From Hydrogenophaga sp. (GTDB taxonomy: Bacteria > Pseudomonadota > Gammaproteobacteria > Burkholderiales > Burkholderiaceae_C): a stretch of 64,000 nt of DNA. Both the position numbers and the translations under genes were made by a program. Positions 54,766 to 63,357 of this stretch are shown here, piece by piece (position 1 is the first letter of the stretch; each line of letters opens with the position of its first letter). The DNA is taken from NCBI RefSeq assembly GCF_025699295.1, contig NZ_JAILWB010000022.1, forward strand, positions 1-64,000, read 5' to 3'. The notes below the pieces were generated by a model. The model was given only the letters and a program-made list of their open reading frames with translations, searched no databases and was not told the DNA's origin.

Positions 54766-55944
54766 TCAGCGTTCGACCGCGAGGGAAACCCCCATGCCAC
54801 CACCGATACACAGGGCGGCAAGACCCTTCTTCGCACCACTGCGCTGCATCTCGTGCAGCAGCGTCACCAGAATCCGGCAGCCGGATGCACCGATCGGGTG
54901 CCCGATGGCGATCGCGCCCCCGTTGACGTTGACCTTGGTCGGGTCGATGTCCAGCGCCTTGTTGACGGCGCAGGCCTGAGCGGCGAAGGCTTCGTTGAGT
55001 TCGAACAGATCCACGTCGCTGGCCTTCCAGCCCGCGCGCGCCAGTGCCTTCTTCGATGCAGGCACCGGGCCCATGCCCATGGTGGCCGGGTCCAGGCCGC
55101 TGGTGCCAAAGGCGGCAATGCGTGCCAGCGGCGTGAGCCCCAGCGATGCCGCCTTCTTCGCGGTCATCACCACCACGCCGGCGGCGCCGTCGTTGATGCC
55201 AGAAGCATTGCCGGCCGTGACCGAGCCGGCCTTGTCAAAGGCCGGGCGCAGGCCCGCCAGTGCTTCGGCGCTGGTCTTCTTGTTGATGAACTCGTCGGCG
55301 TCGAACACCACGGGGTCGCCCTTGCGCTGCGGAATGCTCACGCCCACGATCTCGTCCTTGAACTTGCCCGCGTCCTGCGCGGCGCTGGCCTTCTGCTGGC
55401 TGCCCAGGGCGAGCGCATCCTGCGCGTCGCGGCTGATGCCATGTTCCTTGGCCACGTTCTCGGCCGTGATGCCCATGTGGTACTGGTTGTAGACGTCCCA
55501 CAGGCCGTCAACGATCATGGTGTCGGTCATCTTCCAGTCGCCCATGCGCTGGCCGTCGCGGCTGCCGTTGAGCACGTGCGGCGCGGCGCTCATGTTCTCC
55601 TGGCCCCCGGCGATCACGATCTCGCTGTCGCCCCAGGCCACGGCCTGCGCCGCCAGCATCACGGCCTTGAGCCCCGAGCCGCACACGGCGTTGATGGTGA
55701 GCGCGGGCGTTTCCTTGGCCAGACCGGCCTTCATCATGGCCTGGCGCGCCGGATTCTGGCCCACGCCCGCGGCCAGCACCTGGCCCATGATCACTTCACC
55801 AATGGCATCGGCCGGCAGGCCGCTTCGCGCCAGCAGCTCCTTGATGACGATGCTGCCCAGTTCGGTGGCGGGCGTTTTGGCGAGCGAGCCGCCGAATTTG
55901 CCCACGGCGGTGCGGGCGGCTGAAACGATGACGATGTCTTCCAT
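54766..55944 (-). CDS. phaA: Acetyl-CoA acetyltransferase (beta-ketothiolase)
   Basis: 392 residues. It joins two acetyl-CoA to acetoacetyl-CoA, the first step of PHB synthesis. The start has a clear AAGGAGA. The acylated Cys is in NAVCGSGLKAV (about 89), the His in NGGAIAIGHPIGASG and the second Cys in LCIGGGMG near the C-terminus. EDIVIVSAARTAVGKFGGSL is the usual thiolase N-terminus. It lies 85 nt upstream of phaB and 118 nt downstream of phaC; the second gap holds a long hairpin repeat. Confidence 0.96.
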   Translation of the reverse strand: MEDIVIVSAARTAVGKFGGSLAKTPATELGSIVIKELLARSGLPADAIGEVIMGQVLAAGVGQNPARQAMMKAGLAKETPALTINAVCGSGLKAVMLAAQAVAWGDSEIVIAGGQENMSAAPHVLNGSRDGQRMGDWKMTDTMIVDGLWDVYNQYHMGITAENVAKEHGISRDAQDALALGSQQKASAAQDAGKFKDEIVGVSIPQRKGDPVVFDADEFINKKTSAEALAGLRPAFDKAGSVTAGNASGINDGAAGVVVMTAKKAASLGLTPLARIAAFGTSGLDPATMGMGPVPASKKALARAGWKASDVDLFELNEAFAAQACAVNKALDIDPTKVNVNGGAIAIGHPIGASGCRILVTLLHEMQRSGAKKGLAALCIGGGMGVSLAVER

Positions 55945-55974
55945 GGGGTTCTCCTTGATGATGAGCCGTTTCTC

Positions 55975-56045
55975 CCGTTCGCCCTGAGCCTGTCGAAGGG
56001 CATCCAGCGGTGCTGGTGAGGCTTCGACAGGCTCAGCCCGAACGG
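55975..56045. repeat. Long imperfect hairpin repeat between phaC and phaA
   Basis: Arms CCGTTCGCCCTGAGCCTGTC then GAAG (55975-55998) and CTTCGACAGGCTCAGCCCGA then ACGG (56022-56045) pair at 22 of 24 positions. The loop carries an inner hairpin CCAGC-GGT-GCTGG. It is a full copy of the element whose half-copies occur at 49.3-49.7 kb. Between phaC and phaA it may lower read-through or protect the phaC transcript end. Confidence 0.82.
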
Positions 56046-56062
56046 AAATCCTTGAGTGATGC

Positions 56063-57904
56063 CTAGGCTTTTGCTTTCACGTACCGACCCGGCGCGGGCT
56101 CGATCGCGGCATAGGCCTTGCCCCTGCCATAGGTCTTGGGCGCGGCGATCTGCTTGCCCGCCAGCGGCTTGAGCCAGGCGGACCAGTCGGTCCACCAGCT
56201 GCCCGGGTGTTCGGTGGCACTGGCTATCCAGTCCTTCACGTCGGCGGGGAATTTGCCGGCCGGGCCGATCCAGTGGCTGCGCTTGCCCTTGCTCGCGGGG
56301 TTGATCACGCCAGCGATGTGCCCCGAGGCACCCATCACGAAGCGCTTCTTGCCCGGGAATACCTGCGTGCTGCCGTAGGCGCCACCAATAGGCACGATGT
56401 GGTCCTCGCGCGAGCCATAGATGTAGACCGGTAGCTTGACCTTGCGGAAGTCGATCTTCTCGCCGCAGACCTTTACCTTGCCGGGCTTGATCAGGTTGTT
56501 CTCCAGATACATCTGGCGCAGGTACCAGGCGTAGTACGGGCCCGGCAGATTGGTGCTGTCGGAATTCCAGTACAGCAGATCGAACGGCGGCGGTGTCTCG
56601 CCCTTGAGGTAGTTGCCCACGACGTAGTTCCACACAAGGTCGTTCGGACGCAGAAAGCTGAAGGTGGTGGCCAGGTCGCGTCCGGGCATCAGCCCACCCT
56701 GGGCGAACTGCATCTCGCGGTACTTGACGAAGTTCTCGTCAATGAACACATCGAGGATGCCCGTGTCACTGAAATCGAGGAGCGTGGTGAGCAGGGTGGC
56801 GCTGTGCACGGGCTCCTCGCCCCGAGCAGCCAGCACCGCCAGCGCCGTGCCCAGCATGGTGCCGCCGACGCAGAACCCCAGTGCGTTGATGGTCTCGGCG
56901 CTGGTGATGTCCTGCGTGACCGCGATGGCCTTTATCACCGCGTCCTCGATGTATTCGTCCCAGGTCTTGTTCGCCAGCGATTCATCGGGGTTGCGCCAGC
57001 TCACCACAAAGGTGCGGTGGCCCTGCTCCACGCAGTAGCGGATCAGCGAGTTCTCGGGCTGCAGATCGAGAATGTAGAACTTGTTGATGCACGGCGGCAC
57101 CAGCAGGAAGGGCCGCTCGTACACCTTGGCGGTGAGGGGTTTGTACTCGATGAGCTGGAACAGTTCGTTCTCGAACACCACCGCGCCTTCGGTGGTTGCA
57201 ACGTTCCTGCCAACTTCGAACACGCTCTCGTCGGTCATGGACACATGGCCCTGCTTGATGTCGTGCAGCAGGTTGGCCACGCCTTTGGCGATGCTCTCGC
57301 CCTGGGTATCGATGGCCTTTTGCTGCGCCTCGGCGTTGAAGGCGAGGAAGTTGCTCGGCGCGCTCGCGTCGATCCACTGCTGCACGGCGAAGCGCACGCG
57401 CGACCGGGTCTTGGCGTCGCCCTGCACCGCGTCGGCCAGGGACATGAGTGTGCGCGCGTTGAGCAGGTAGGCCGCGGCGGCAAAGGCCGCCACGGGGTTG
57501 CTGGCCCAGGCGTCCGAGGCAAAACGGCGATCACCCGCGGGTTTCACGTTCGGCCCCTGATTCCACAAGCCCGCCACCTCCTTGAGGTAACCGTTCTGGA
57601 TCTCGAGCAACTGCGCCGGATCGAAGCTCACTGGCTGGCCATTGTTGGCCTGGTTGAACAATTCGCCCATGGCGGGCAGGCCAGGCAATGCCGCTGCGCC
57701 GCCGGGCATGGCCATGCCGAAGGGGTTGGCGGCGCCGGACTGCGGCATGAAGGCCTTGAAGGCGGCGAATGGGTCGCTGGCAGCGGACTGCGCCGCCGCA
57801 CCGGGAAAGGCCTGGGCCATCCGGGTCCATTGCTCGATAAGGTTCTGCTGGAACTGTTGCGCGGTGTCCAGCCATTCGTTTGGGGGGGTCTTTCCCGATG
57901 TCAT
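56063..57904 (-). CDS. phaC: Class I polyhydroxyalkanoate synthase
   Basis: 613 residues with AGGAGA before the ATG. It polymerises (R)-3-hydroxyacyl-CoA into PHA on granules. The alpha/beta-hydrolase core (from about 240) has the lipase-like box ALGFCVGGTMLG with Cys345 as nucleophile, and the catalytic Asp and His in YGSREDHIVP and MGASGHIAGVINP. YKPLTAKVYERPFLLVPPCINKFYILDLQPENS and SWRNPDESLANKTWDEYIED are typical of class I. The N-terminal ~90 residues are Ala/Gly/Pro-rich and low in complexity. It is the first gene of the phaCAB operon. Propionyl-CoA metabolism next door could supply C5 monomers (inference). Confidence 0.96.
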   Translation of the reverse strand: MTSGKTPPNEWLDTAQQFQQNLIEQWTRMAQAFPGAAAQSAASDPFAAFKAFMPQSGAANPFGMAMPGGAAALPGLPAMGELFNQANNGQPVSFDPAQLLEIQNGYLKEVAGLWNQGPNVKPAGDRRFASDAWASNPVAAFAAAAYLLNARTLMSLADAVQGDAKTRSRVRFAVQQWIDASAPSNFLAFNAEAQQKAIDTQGESIAKGVANLLHDIKQGHVSMTDESVFEVGRNVATTEGAVVFENELFQLIEYKPLTAKVYERPFLLVPPCINKFYILDLQPENSLIRYCVEQGHRTFVVSWRNPDESLANKTWDEYIEDAVIKAIAVTQDITSAETINALGFCVGGTMLGTALAVLAARGEEPVHSATLLTTLLDFSDTGILDVFIDENFVKYREMQFAQGGLMPGRDLATTFSFLRPNDLVWNYVVGNYLKGETPPPFDLLYWNSDSTNLPGPYYAWYLRQMYLENNLIKPGKVKVCGEKIDFRKVKLPVYIYGSREDHIVPIGGAYGSTQVFPGKKRFVMGASGHIAGVINPASKGKRSHWIGPAGKFPADVKDWIASATEHPGSWWTDWSAWLKPLAGKQIAAPKTYGRGKAYAAIEPAPGRYVKAKA

Positions 57905-58031
57905 GCTGGTCTCCTGGGGTGTGGCCTGCGCCTTAAACTGGGCATCTCAGGGAGGGAATCCGGCCCTCCCCATCTCGGCATGGCGGTTTCCAAGGCGCGC
58001 ACATGCGTTTTCCCGGGTTGCAAGGAATGTC

Positions 58032-58334
58032 GTGTATCTGGTGGTGATTGGTTGGATGTATGTGGTGCTCATGATGTCGGTGGCCGAAGCGACCAACACC
58101 ACGGGCTCTGTGCTTGGAGCCATTGTGACCTTTTTTCTTTACGGTTTGCTGCCGGTGGCACTGGTGGTTTACCTGATGCGCGCGCCGCAGCGGCGCAAGG
58201 CCATCAAGGCACGCGAAGCGGCTGAGCTGCAGGCGCTGGGGGGAACACAGGCTTCAGCCGATCCAGGCGCAAGCGGCCATGCGGCCGGTGCTGCCGAGGA
58301 TGAGCGCATCGCGCCGGTGCGAAAAGAACCGTAA
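58032..58334 (+). CDS. Small membrane protein of unknown function
   Basis: 100 residues from the GTG at 58032, with AAGGAA at 58022-58027. Two membrane segments are clear: VYLVVIGWMYVVLMMSVAEA and VLGAIVTFFLYGLLPVALVVYLM. A short basic stretch (RAPQRRKAIKAREAAEL) and a polar, Ala-rich C-terminal tail follow. It is divergent from phaC and its last 81 bases overlap the 3' end of the convergent pgeF gene. I do not recognise a named family, but hydrophobicity pattern and ribosome binding site support a real gene. Confidence 0.7.
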   Translation: MYLVVIGWMYVVLMMSVAEATNTTGSVLGAIVTFFLYGLLPVALVVYLMRAPQRRKAIKAREAAELQALGGTQASADPGASGHAAGAAEDERIAPVRKEP

Positions 58335-59024
58335 GCGCTGCGTGACGGTGCACCACGCGGCGCTACCGTCGTTGCCATGCACGTCGGTGATGCCGGTCGC
58401 CGCGAGCCGACGCCGCGCCAGTGCCGGCAGGTCGGCCAGGAACTTGCCCTTGCCGAGTGGCCAGAAGTGCGCAGCCGCCGCGGATTCGATCGCGACAAAC
58501 GCCTCGCACACTTCGGCCCCGACTTCGAAGGCCCGTGGCCCGATGCAGGGGCCGAGCCAGGCCATGATCTCGCCTTCACCCGCGGCTTCGCGCAAGACGG
58601 TCACGGTGGCTTCGATCACACCACTCGCCAGGCCACGCCAGCCGGCATGGGCTGCGGCCACCACCGTGCCGGACGCATGCGCAAACAGCACAGGCAGGCA
58701 ATCGGCCACCATGATGGTCGCGGCCAGGCCAGGCCCCTGCACCACGCAGCCGTCGGCCTCGGTGCCATCGGGGGTGTCGGGTGCCAGCCGCACGACCCGC
58801 GTGCCATGCACCTGCCGCAGGAACACCGGGCGCGCAGGCGCGGTGAAGGCGGCCAGGCGTTCGCGGTTGCCCGCCACGGCCAGTGGCTCGTCGCGCACAT
58901 GGTCACCGAGGTTGAAGCTGTCGAAAGGCGCCACCGACAGGCCTCCCTCGCGGGTGGTGAAAACCGCGCGCACGCCCGGCGGAGCAGGCCAGTCCGGGAC
59001 GATGCCGTCGGCGGCCAGCAACAT
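58254..59024 (-). CDS. pgeF: Peptidoglycan editing factor PgeF (polyphenol oxidase / laccase-domain family)
   Basis: 256 residues from the ATG at 59024 (MLLAADGIVPDWPAPPGVRAVFTTREGGLS). The metal and catalytic motifs of the YfiH/PgeF family are present: FLRQVHGTRVV, IMVADCLPVLF and AAAHAGWRGLASGVIEATV, with LGPCIGPRAFEVG following. Members cleave wrongly placed L-Ser in peptidoglycan precursors (established for E. coli PgeF). The start overlaps the stop of the maleylacetoacetate isomerase gene by one base (TGATG). Confidence 0.93.
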   Translation of the reverse strand: MLLAADGIVPDWPAPPGVRAVFTTREGGLSVAPFDSFNLGDHVRDEPLAVAGNRERLAAFTAPARPVFLRQVHGTRVVRLAPDTPDGTEADGCVVQGPGLAATIMVADCLPVLFAHASGTVVAAAHAGWRGLASGVIEATVTVLREAAGEGEIMAWLGPCIGPRAFEVGAEVCEAFVAIESAAAAHFWPLGKGKFLADLPALARRRLAATGITDVHGNDGSAAWCTVTQRLRFFSHRRDALILGSTGRMAACAWIG

Positions 59025-59665
59025 CAGGCTTCTGCGTCGGGGCAGGCCGAAGGTTGCGCCTGCTGGAATGCGGGCAGTGCCATGCAGGCCTCGAATGCTG
59101 CCATGGTGCGTGGCAGGCCGCTGAAATCGGTGTTGAAACGCTGGCCATTGAAGATCTGCGGCACCAGGCAGCAGTCGGCCATGGTCGGCGTGTCGCCGAA
59201 GCAATAGGTGGATGCCGGCAGCAGCGCGAGCTGGCGCTCGAACGATTCGAGCCCGGTGCGCACCCAGTGGCGGTACCAGGTGTTCTTGGCCTCTTCCTCG
59301 ACCTTGAGCTCGCGCACCAGGTACTTGAGCACGCGCAGGTTGTTGACGGGGTGGATCTCGCAAGACACGATCTGCGACAACGCCCGTACGCGCGCACGAC
59401 CCAGCGCGTCCCTGGGCAGCAGTGCCGGTGCGGGCTGCACCTCGTCGAGGTACTCGATGATCGCCATCGACTGCGTCAGGCGCGTGCCATCGTCGAGTTC
59501 GAGCAGCGGCACCAGGCCTTCGACGGCCATGTCGGTGAAGGCCGGCAGCTTGTGGTCGCCGCGTGCGATGTGCACGGGTACGTAGTCGTAGGCCATGCCC
59601 TTGAGCGCGAGCGCGATGCGCACACGGAATGAGGCCGAGGAGCGGAAGTAGTTGTGGAGCTTCAT
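59024..59665 (-). CDS. maiA: Maleylacetoacetate isomerase (zeta-class glutathione transferase)
   Basis: 213 residues from the ATG at 59665 (MKLHNYFRSSASFRVRIALALKG). The SSASFRVRIAL motif is the zeta-class glutathione site (Ser-Ser-x-Ser), followed by VPLLELDDGTRLTQSMAIIEYLDE and the C-terminal helical domain with TPTMADCCLVPQIFN. It converts maleylacetoacetate to fumarylacetoacetate in tyrosine/homogentisate or gentisate breakdown. No other gene of that pathway is adjacent apart from an aromatic aminotransferase 21 kb away. Coupled to pgeF by overlap. Confidence 0.92.
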   Translation of the reverse strand: MKLHNYFRSSASFRVRIALALKGMAYDYVPVHIARGDHKLPAFTDMAVEGLVPLLELDDGTRLTQSMAIIEYLDEVQPAPALLPRDALGRARVRALSQIVSCEIHPVNNLRVLKYLVRELKVEEEAKNTWYRHWVRTGLESFERQLALLPASTYCFGDTPTMADCCLVPQIFNGQRFNTDFSGLPRTMAAFEACMALPAFQQAQPSACPDAEA

Positions 59666-59738
59666 GGGGACCAAGGATAAACCGGAAGGGCCTCCAGGGC
59701 CCTGCGCACCTCCTTGCGCGCACAGATGGCCGCGCCGC

Positions 59739-60518
59739 TCAGGCGTCCCGGGGCGGCTGAGGGGCAGGCGTTTGCAACATGCGGCCCAGCAGATCCATGG
59801 GCAGCGGGAAGACGATGGTCGACGCGCGGTCCCCGGCCACCTGCGTCATGGTCTGCAAGTAGCGAAGCTGCATGGCCTCGGGCTGGTGCGACAGCATCTG
59901 CGCCGCTTCCAGCAGCGCCACCGCTGCCTGCTTCTCGCCCTCGGCGTGGATCACCTTGGCACGGCGCTCGCGTTCTGCCTCGGCCTGGCGGGCAATGGCC
60001 CGGATCATGGATTCGTTGAGATCGATGTGCTTGATCTCCACGTTCGTCACCTTCACGCCCCATGCGCCGGTCTGGGCATCCAGGATCTGCTGCACGTCCA
60101 TGTTGAGGCGCTCGCGCTCGGCCAGCATCTCGTCGAGTTCGTGCTTGCCCAGCACCACGCGCAGCGTGGTCTGGGCCAGCTGGCTGGTCGCCATGAGGAA
60201 GTTCTCCACCTGGATGATGGCCTTGTCGGGTTCCACCACGCGGAAGAAGATCACGGCGTTGACCTTGACCGACACGTTGTCGCGCGAAATCACGTCCTGC
60301 GGCGGCACGTCCATCGTGACCACACGCAGGTCGACCCGCACCATCTGCTGCAGGCCGGGAATGACGATCACCAGGCCCGGGCCCTTGACCTTCCAGAACC
60401 GGCCCAACTGGAACACGACGCCGCGCTCGTACTCGCGCAGGATGCGAAAGGAAGAGGCCAGAAGAATCAGGACGACAGGCACGAGGATGGTGCCGATGCC
60501 CAGGTTGAAATCAAACAT
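59739..60518 (-). CDS. Slipin/stomatin-like SPFH-domain membrane protein
   Basis: About 259 residues. A single N-terminal membrane segment ([19 protein letters not shown]) precedes the SPFH/band 7 domain: [39 protein letters not shown], then [23 protein letters not shown] coiled-coil region with [27 protein letters not shown] ends it. These proteins form oligomeric membrane scaffolds. It overlaps the NfeD gene by a few bases, the classic slipin-NfeD operon, in which the NfeD protease may cleave the slipin C-terminus. Confidence 0.93.
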   Translation of the reverse strand: MFDFNLGIGTILVPVVLILLASSFRILREYERGVVFQLGRFWKVKGPGLVIVIPGLQQMVRVDLRVVTMDVPPQDVISRDNVSVKVNAVIFFRVVEPDKAIIQVENFLMATSQLAQTTLRVVLGKHELDEMLAERERLNMDVQQILDAQTGAWGVKVTNVEIKHIDLNESMIRAIARQAEAERERRAKVIHAEGEKQAAVALLEAAQMLSHQPEAMQLRYLQTMTQVAGDRASTIVFPLPMDLLGRMLQTPAPQPPRDA

Positions 60519-62010
60519 CACGTGGTTCTCCTTCGAAAGGTGCTGTTGCGTCGGGCGGGCTCCCGGGATCGGGCGCCACCTCCAGCACCAGGTTGTGCAT
60601 GCCCTTCACGCGCACGCGCTGGCCGGGCTGCAAGGGGGCGTCGCTGCGCACCTGCCAGCGTTCACCCTGCACCTGCGCCCAGGCCTGTGAGCCCACCACG
60701 TGCAGCACCTCGCCGCACGCACCCACCAGGGACTCCTGCCCGCTGACCACGGGTGCGCGGCGTGCCCGCAGGGCCATGCCCCCCCCCAGCAGCACGCCGG
60801 CGCCCGCCACGATCGACAGCCCGAAGATCAGCGGCAGCGGCACCCCCATGCCGGGCACGTCGCGGTCGAACAGCAGCAGGCCTCCGGCCATGAAAGCCAC
60901 GATGCCACCCACGCCCAGCACCCCGAACGACGGCGACAGCAGTTCGGCGGCCAGCAGCGCGAAGCCGAGCAGGATCAGGCCCAGCGCGGCGTAGTTCACG
61001 GGCAGAAGCTGGAGCGAGAACAGGGCCAGCAGCAGGCAGATCGCGCCGACCGTGCCCGGGATGCCGAAGCCCGGCGACGAAAACTCGAACAGCAGGCCAT
61101 AGAAACCGATCATGAGCAGGATCAGCGCCAGGCTGGGGTTGGCGATCACGCCCAGCAACCGGTGGCGCCAGTCGGGCGGATGCGTCTCGATGGACAGGCC
61201 CTGGGTGGCCAGTCGCTGTTCACCGCTGGCCATGCGCACGTTGCGGCCGTGAATCTGCCGCAGCAGATCCGGGATGTCCGTCGCCACCACGTCCACCACC
61301 TCCTGGCTCAACGCCTCGGCGGCCGTCAGGCTCACGGCCTCGCGCACGGCCTGCTCGGCCCACTGCGCGTTGCGCCCGCGCTGCTCAGCCAGTCCCCGGA
61401 TGAAAGCTGCAGCGTCGTTCACACGCTTGGCGGTCATGGTGTCCATAGGTGAGGTCCTGCTGTTGCTGTCGCCGTCCGACGGCTCACCCTCGCGGGACTC
61501 GGGCCGGGGGGCGTCTCCGGGTGGGCGCGGCACACCCGGCATGCCGATGGCCACCGGCGTGGCCGCCCCCAGCGTGGTCGCCGGCGCCATCGCAGCGATA
61601 TGACTGGCATAGAGGATGTAGGTGCCAGCACTGGCCGCGCGCGCGCCCTGCGGACTCACGTAGGTGGCCACGGGCACGGGCGAGGCCAGGATGGCCTGGA
61701 TGATCTGGCGCATGGCGCTGTCCAGGCCACCCGGCGTGTCCAGCACCAGCACCACAAGGGACGCACCGCTGTCGCGGGCCTGGTCGATGCCGCGCACGAC
61801 ATAGTCGGCACTCGCCGGACCGATGGCGCCTTCGATGCTCAACACCCGGGCCGACGACGCGGCGTGCACCGGCATCGCAAGACCTGCCCAGCCCAGCAGA
61901 AGGCACAACAGCCAGCGCGACAACAGGCGCAGCGGCACACGACGGCCTGTGGCGCTGAAGGGAAAACCTCCAGACGCCATGGCACATACCGTGGCGCGGC
62001 TCGTCCGCAT
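60511..62010 (-). CDS. NfeD-family membrane serine protease (ClpP-class)
   Basis: 499 residues with GGAGGTGCC directly before the ATG at 62010. A signal peptide or N-terminal membrane segment is followed by a ClpP-like protease domain with [17 protein letters not shown], the nucleophile Ser in [15 protein letters not shown] and Lys in [13 protein letters not shown] proline- and Ser/Asp-rich insert (about 150-180) lies between them. The C-terminal half has four membrane segments and an OB-fold NfeD domain ([21 protein letters not shown]). Long NfeD proteins act with the adjacent slipin in membrane quality control (family knowledge). Confidence 0.92.
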   Translation of the reverse strand: MRTSRATVCAMASGGFPFSATGRRVPLRLLSRWLLCLLLGWAGLAMPVHAASSARVLSIEGAIGPASADYVVRGIDQARDSGASLVVLVLDTPGGLDSAMRQIIQAILASPVPVATYVSPQGARAASAGTYILYASHIAAMAPATTLGAATPVAIGMPGVPRPPGDAPRPESREGEPSDGDSNSRTSPMDTMTAKRVNDAAAFIRGLAEQRGRNAQWAEQAVREAVSLTAAEALSQEVVDVVATDIPDLLRQIHGRNVRMASGEQRLATQGLSIETHPPDWRHRLLGVIANPSLALILLMIGFYGLLFEFSSPGFGIPGTVGAICLLLALFSLQLLPVNYAALGLILLGFALLAAELLSPSFGVLGVGGIVAFMAGGLLLFDRDVPGMGVPLPLIFGLSIVAGAGVLLGGGMALRARRAPVVSGQESLVGACGEVLHVVGSQAWAQVQGERWQVRSDAPLQPGQRVRVKGMHNLVLEVAPDPGSPPDATAPFEGEPRDV

Positions 62011-62108
62011 GGCACCTCCGCAAGGGACCGGGAGGAGCCAGTTTAGGCCGATGCACCGCCGGGCACAAACGCCCGCGCGGCGCGGCCCTGCCCGCGCCGT
62101 GGATGCCC

Positions 62109-63212
62109 TCAGGCGCTCAGCGCAGGGTAATCGGTATAGCCCTTCTCGCCACCGCCATAGAAGGTGGTGCGGTCGGGCGGGTTGTAGGGGCCACCCTGCT
62201 TCAGTCGCTCCACCAGATCGGGGTTGGCGATGTAGGTCTTGCCGAAGGCCACGAGATCGGCGCCTTCGGCCAGGGCGTCCTGCGCCAGTGAGAGGTCGTA
62301 GCCGTTGTTGACCATCCAGGCGCCTTCACCACCAGCGGCGCGGTAGGCCGCGCGCAGGGCCGCGTAGTCGAAGGGGCGATCGGGTACCTCGCGCGGGCCG
62401 CCGGTGGCGCCTTCGATGACGTGCACGTAGGCCAGATCCAGCGGCGCGAGTTCGCGCAGCACATGAGTGAACAGCGGCTGCGGGTCGGCGTCGATCACGT
62501 CGTTGGCCGGCGTCACCGGCGAGAGGCGGATGCCGGCGCGCCCACCGCCGATCGCATCCGTGACGGCGCGCACGACCTCGAGCAGCAGGCGCGCGCGGTT
62601 CTCGATGGATCCACCATAAGCGTCGGTGCGACGGTTGCTGCCGGTCTTGAGGAACTGGTCGATCAGGTAACCATTCGCCGCGTGGATTTCCACGCCGTCA
62701 AAGCCCGCTTCGATGGCCGCGAGCGCGGCCCGGCGGTAGTCGTCGACGATGCCGGGAAGTTCGTCGATGTCGAGCGCGCGCGGCTCGGAGGTTTCCACGA
62801 AGGTAGGCACGCCGTCCTTGATGAGCACGGTCTTGGTCTTGGCGCGGATGGCCGAAGGCGCAACCGGCGCGCCACCGCCGGGTTGCAGCTCGGTGTGCGA
62901 GACGCGCCCCACGTGCCAGAGCTGGGTGACGATCCTGCCACCCGCCGCGTGCACCGCGGCGGTCACGCGCTGCCAGCCGGCGATTTGCTCCGGCGCATAC
63001 AGGCCGGGCACGTCGGCATAACCCTGGCCCTGGTGGCTGATGGCTGTGGCCTCGGTGATCAGCAGGCCGGCGCTGGCACGCTGGCCGTAGTAGGTCGCCA
63101 TCAGCGCCGTGGGCACAGCGTTGGGTGCGCGGTTGCGCGTCAGCGGCGCCATGACGATGCGGTTGGCCAGCGCGATATCGCCAGCGGTGAAGGGGTCGAA
63201 CAGGCGCGTCAT
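62109..63212 (-). CDS. Alkene reductase / NADH:flavin oxidoreductase (Old Yellow Enzyme family)
   Basis: 367 residues from the ATG at 63212 (MTRLFDPFTAGDIALANRIVMAPLTRNRA); an ATG at 63245 is also possible. A FMN TIM-barrel enzyme that reduces activated C=C bonds with NAD(P)H. TQLWHVGRVSH, GFDGVEIHAANGYLIDQFLKTGSNRRTDAYGGSIENRARLLLEVV (with the active-site His and Asn) and the FMN-phosphate region FGKTYIANPDLVERL support this. The overall layout is closest to the NemA/XenB type. It converges with nothing on the left; the partial GntR gene lies upstream on the same strand. Confidence 0.92.
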   Translation of the reverse strand: MTRLFDPFTAGDIALANRIVMAPLTRNRAPNAVPTALMATYYGQRASAGLLITEATAISHQGQGYADVPGLYAPEQIAGWQRVTAAVHAAGGRIVTQLWHVGRVSHTELQPGGGAPVAPSAIRAKTKTVLIKDGVPTFVETSEPRALDIDELPGIVDDYRRAALAAIEAGFDGVEIHAANGYLIDQFLKTGSNRRTDAYGGSIENRARLLLEVVRAVTDAIGGGRAGIRLSPVTPANDVIDADPQPLFTHVLRELAPLDLAYVHVIEGATGGPREVPDRPFDYAALRAAYRAAGGEGAWMVNNGYDLSLAQDALAEGADLVAFGKTYIANPDLVERLKQGGPYNPPDRTTFYGGGEKGYTDYPALSA

Positions 63213-63357
63213 GTCGGGCGTGAAGAGGTGGACGGAGCAGGCCATTGTGCGCAGCCGGTCCACCCCAGCCCTCTGTGACCGGAAAAAGTCCCCGCCATCG
63301 CAAGGACGTTCACGGGCCTCGCGCAGCAGGCCCCGTGTTGTGCTGGGCGACCCGCGT

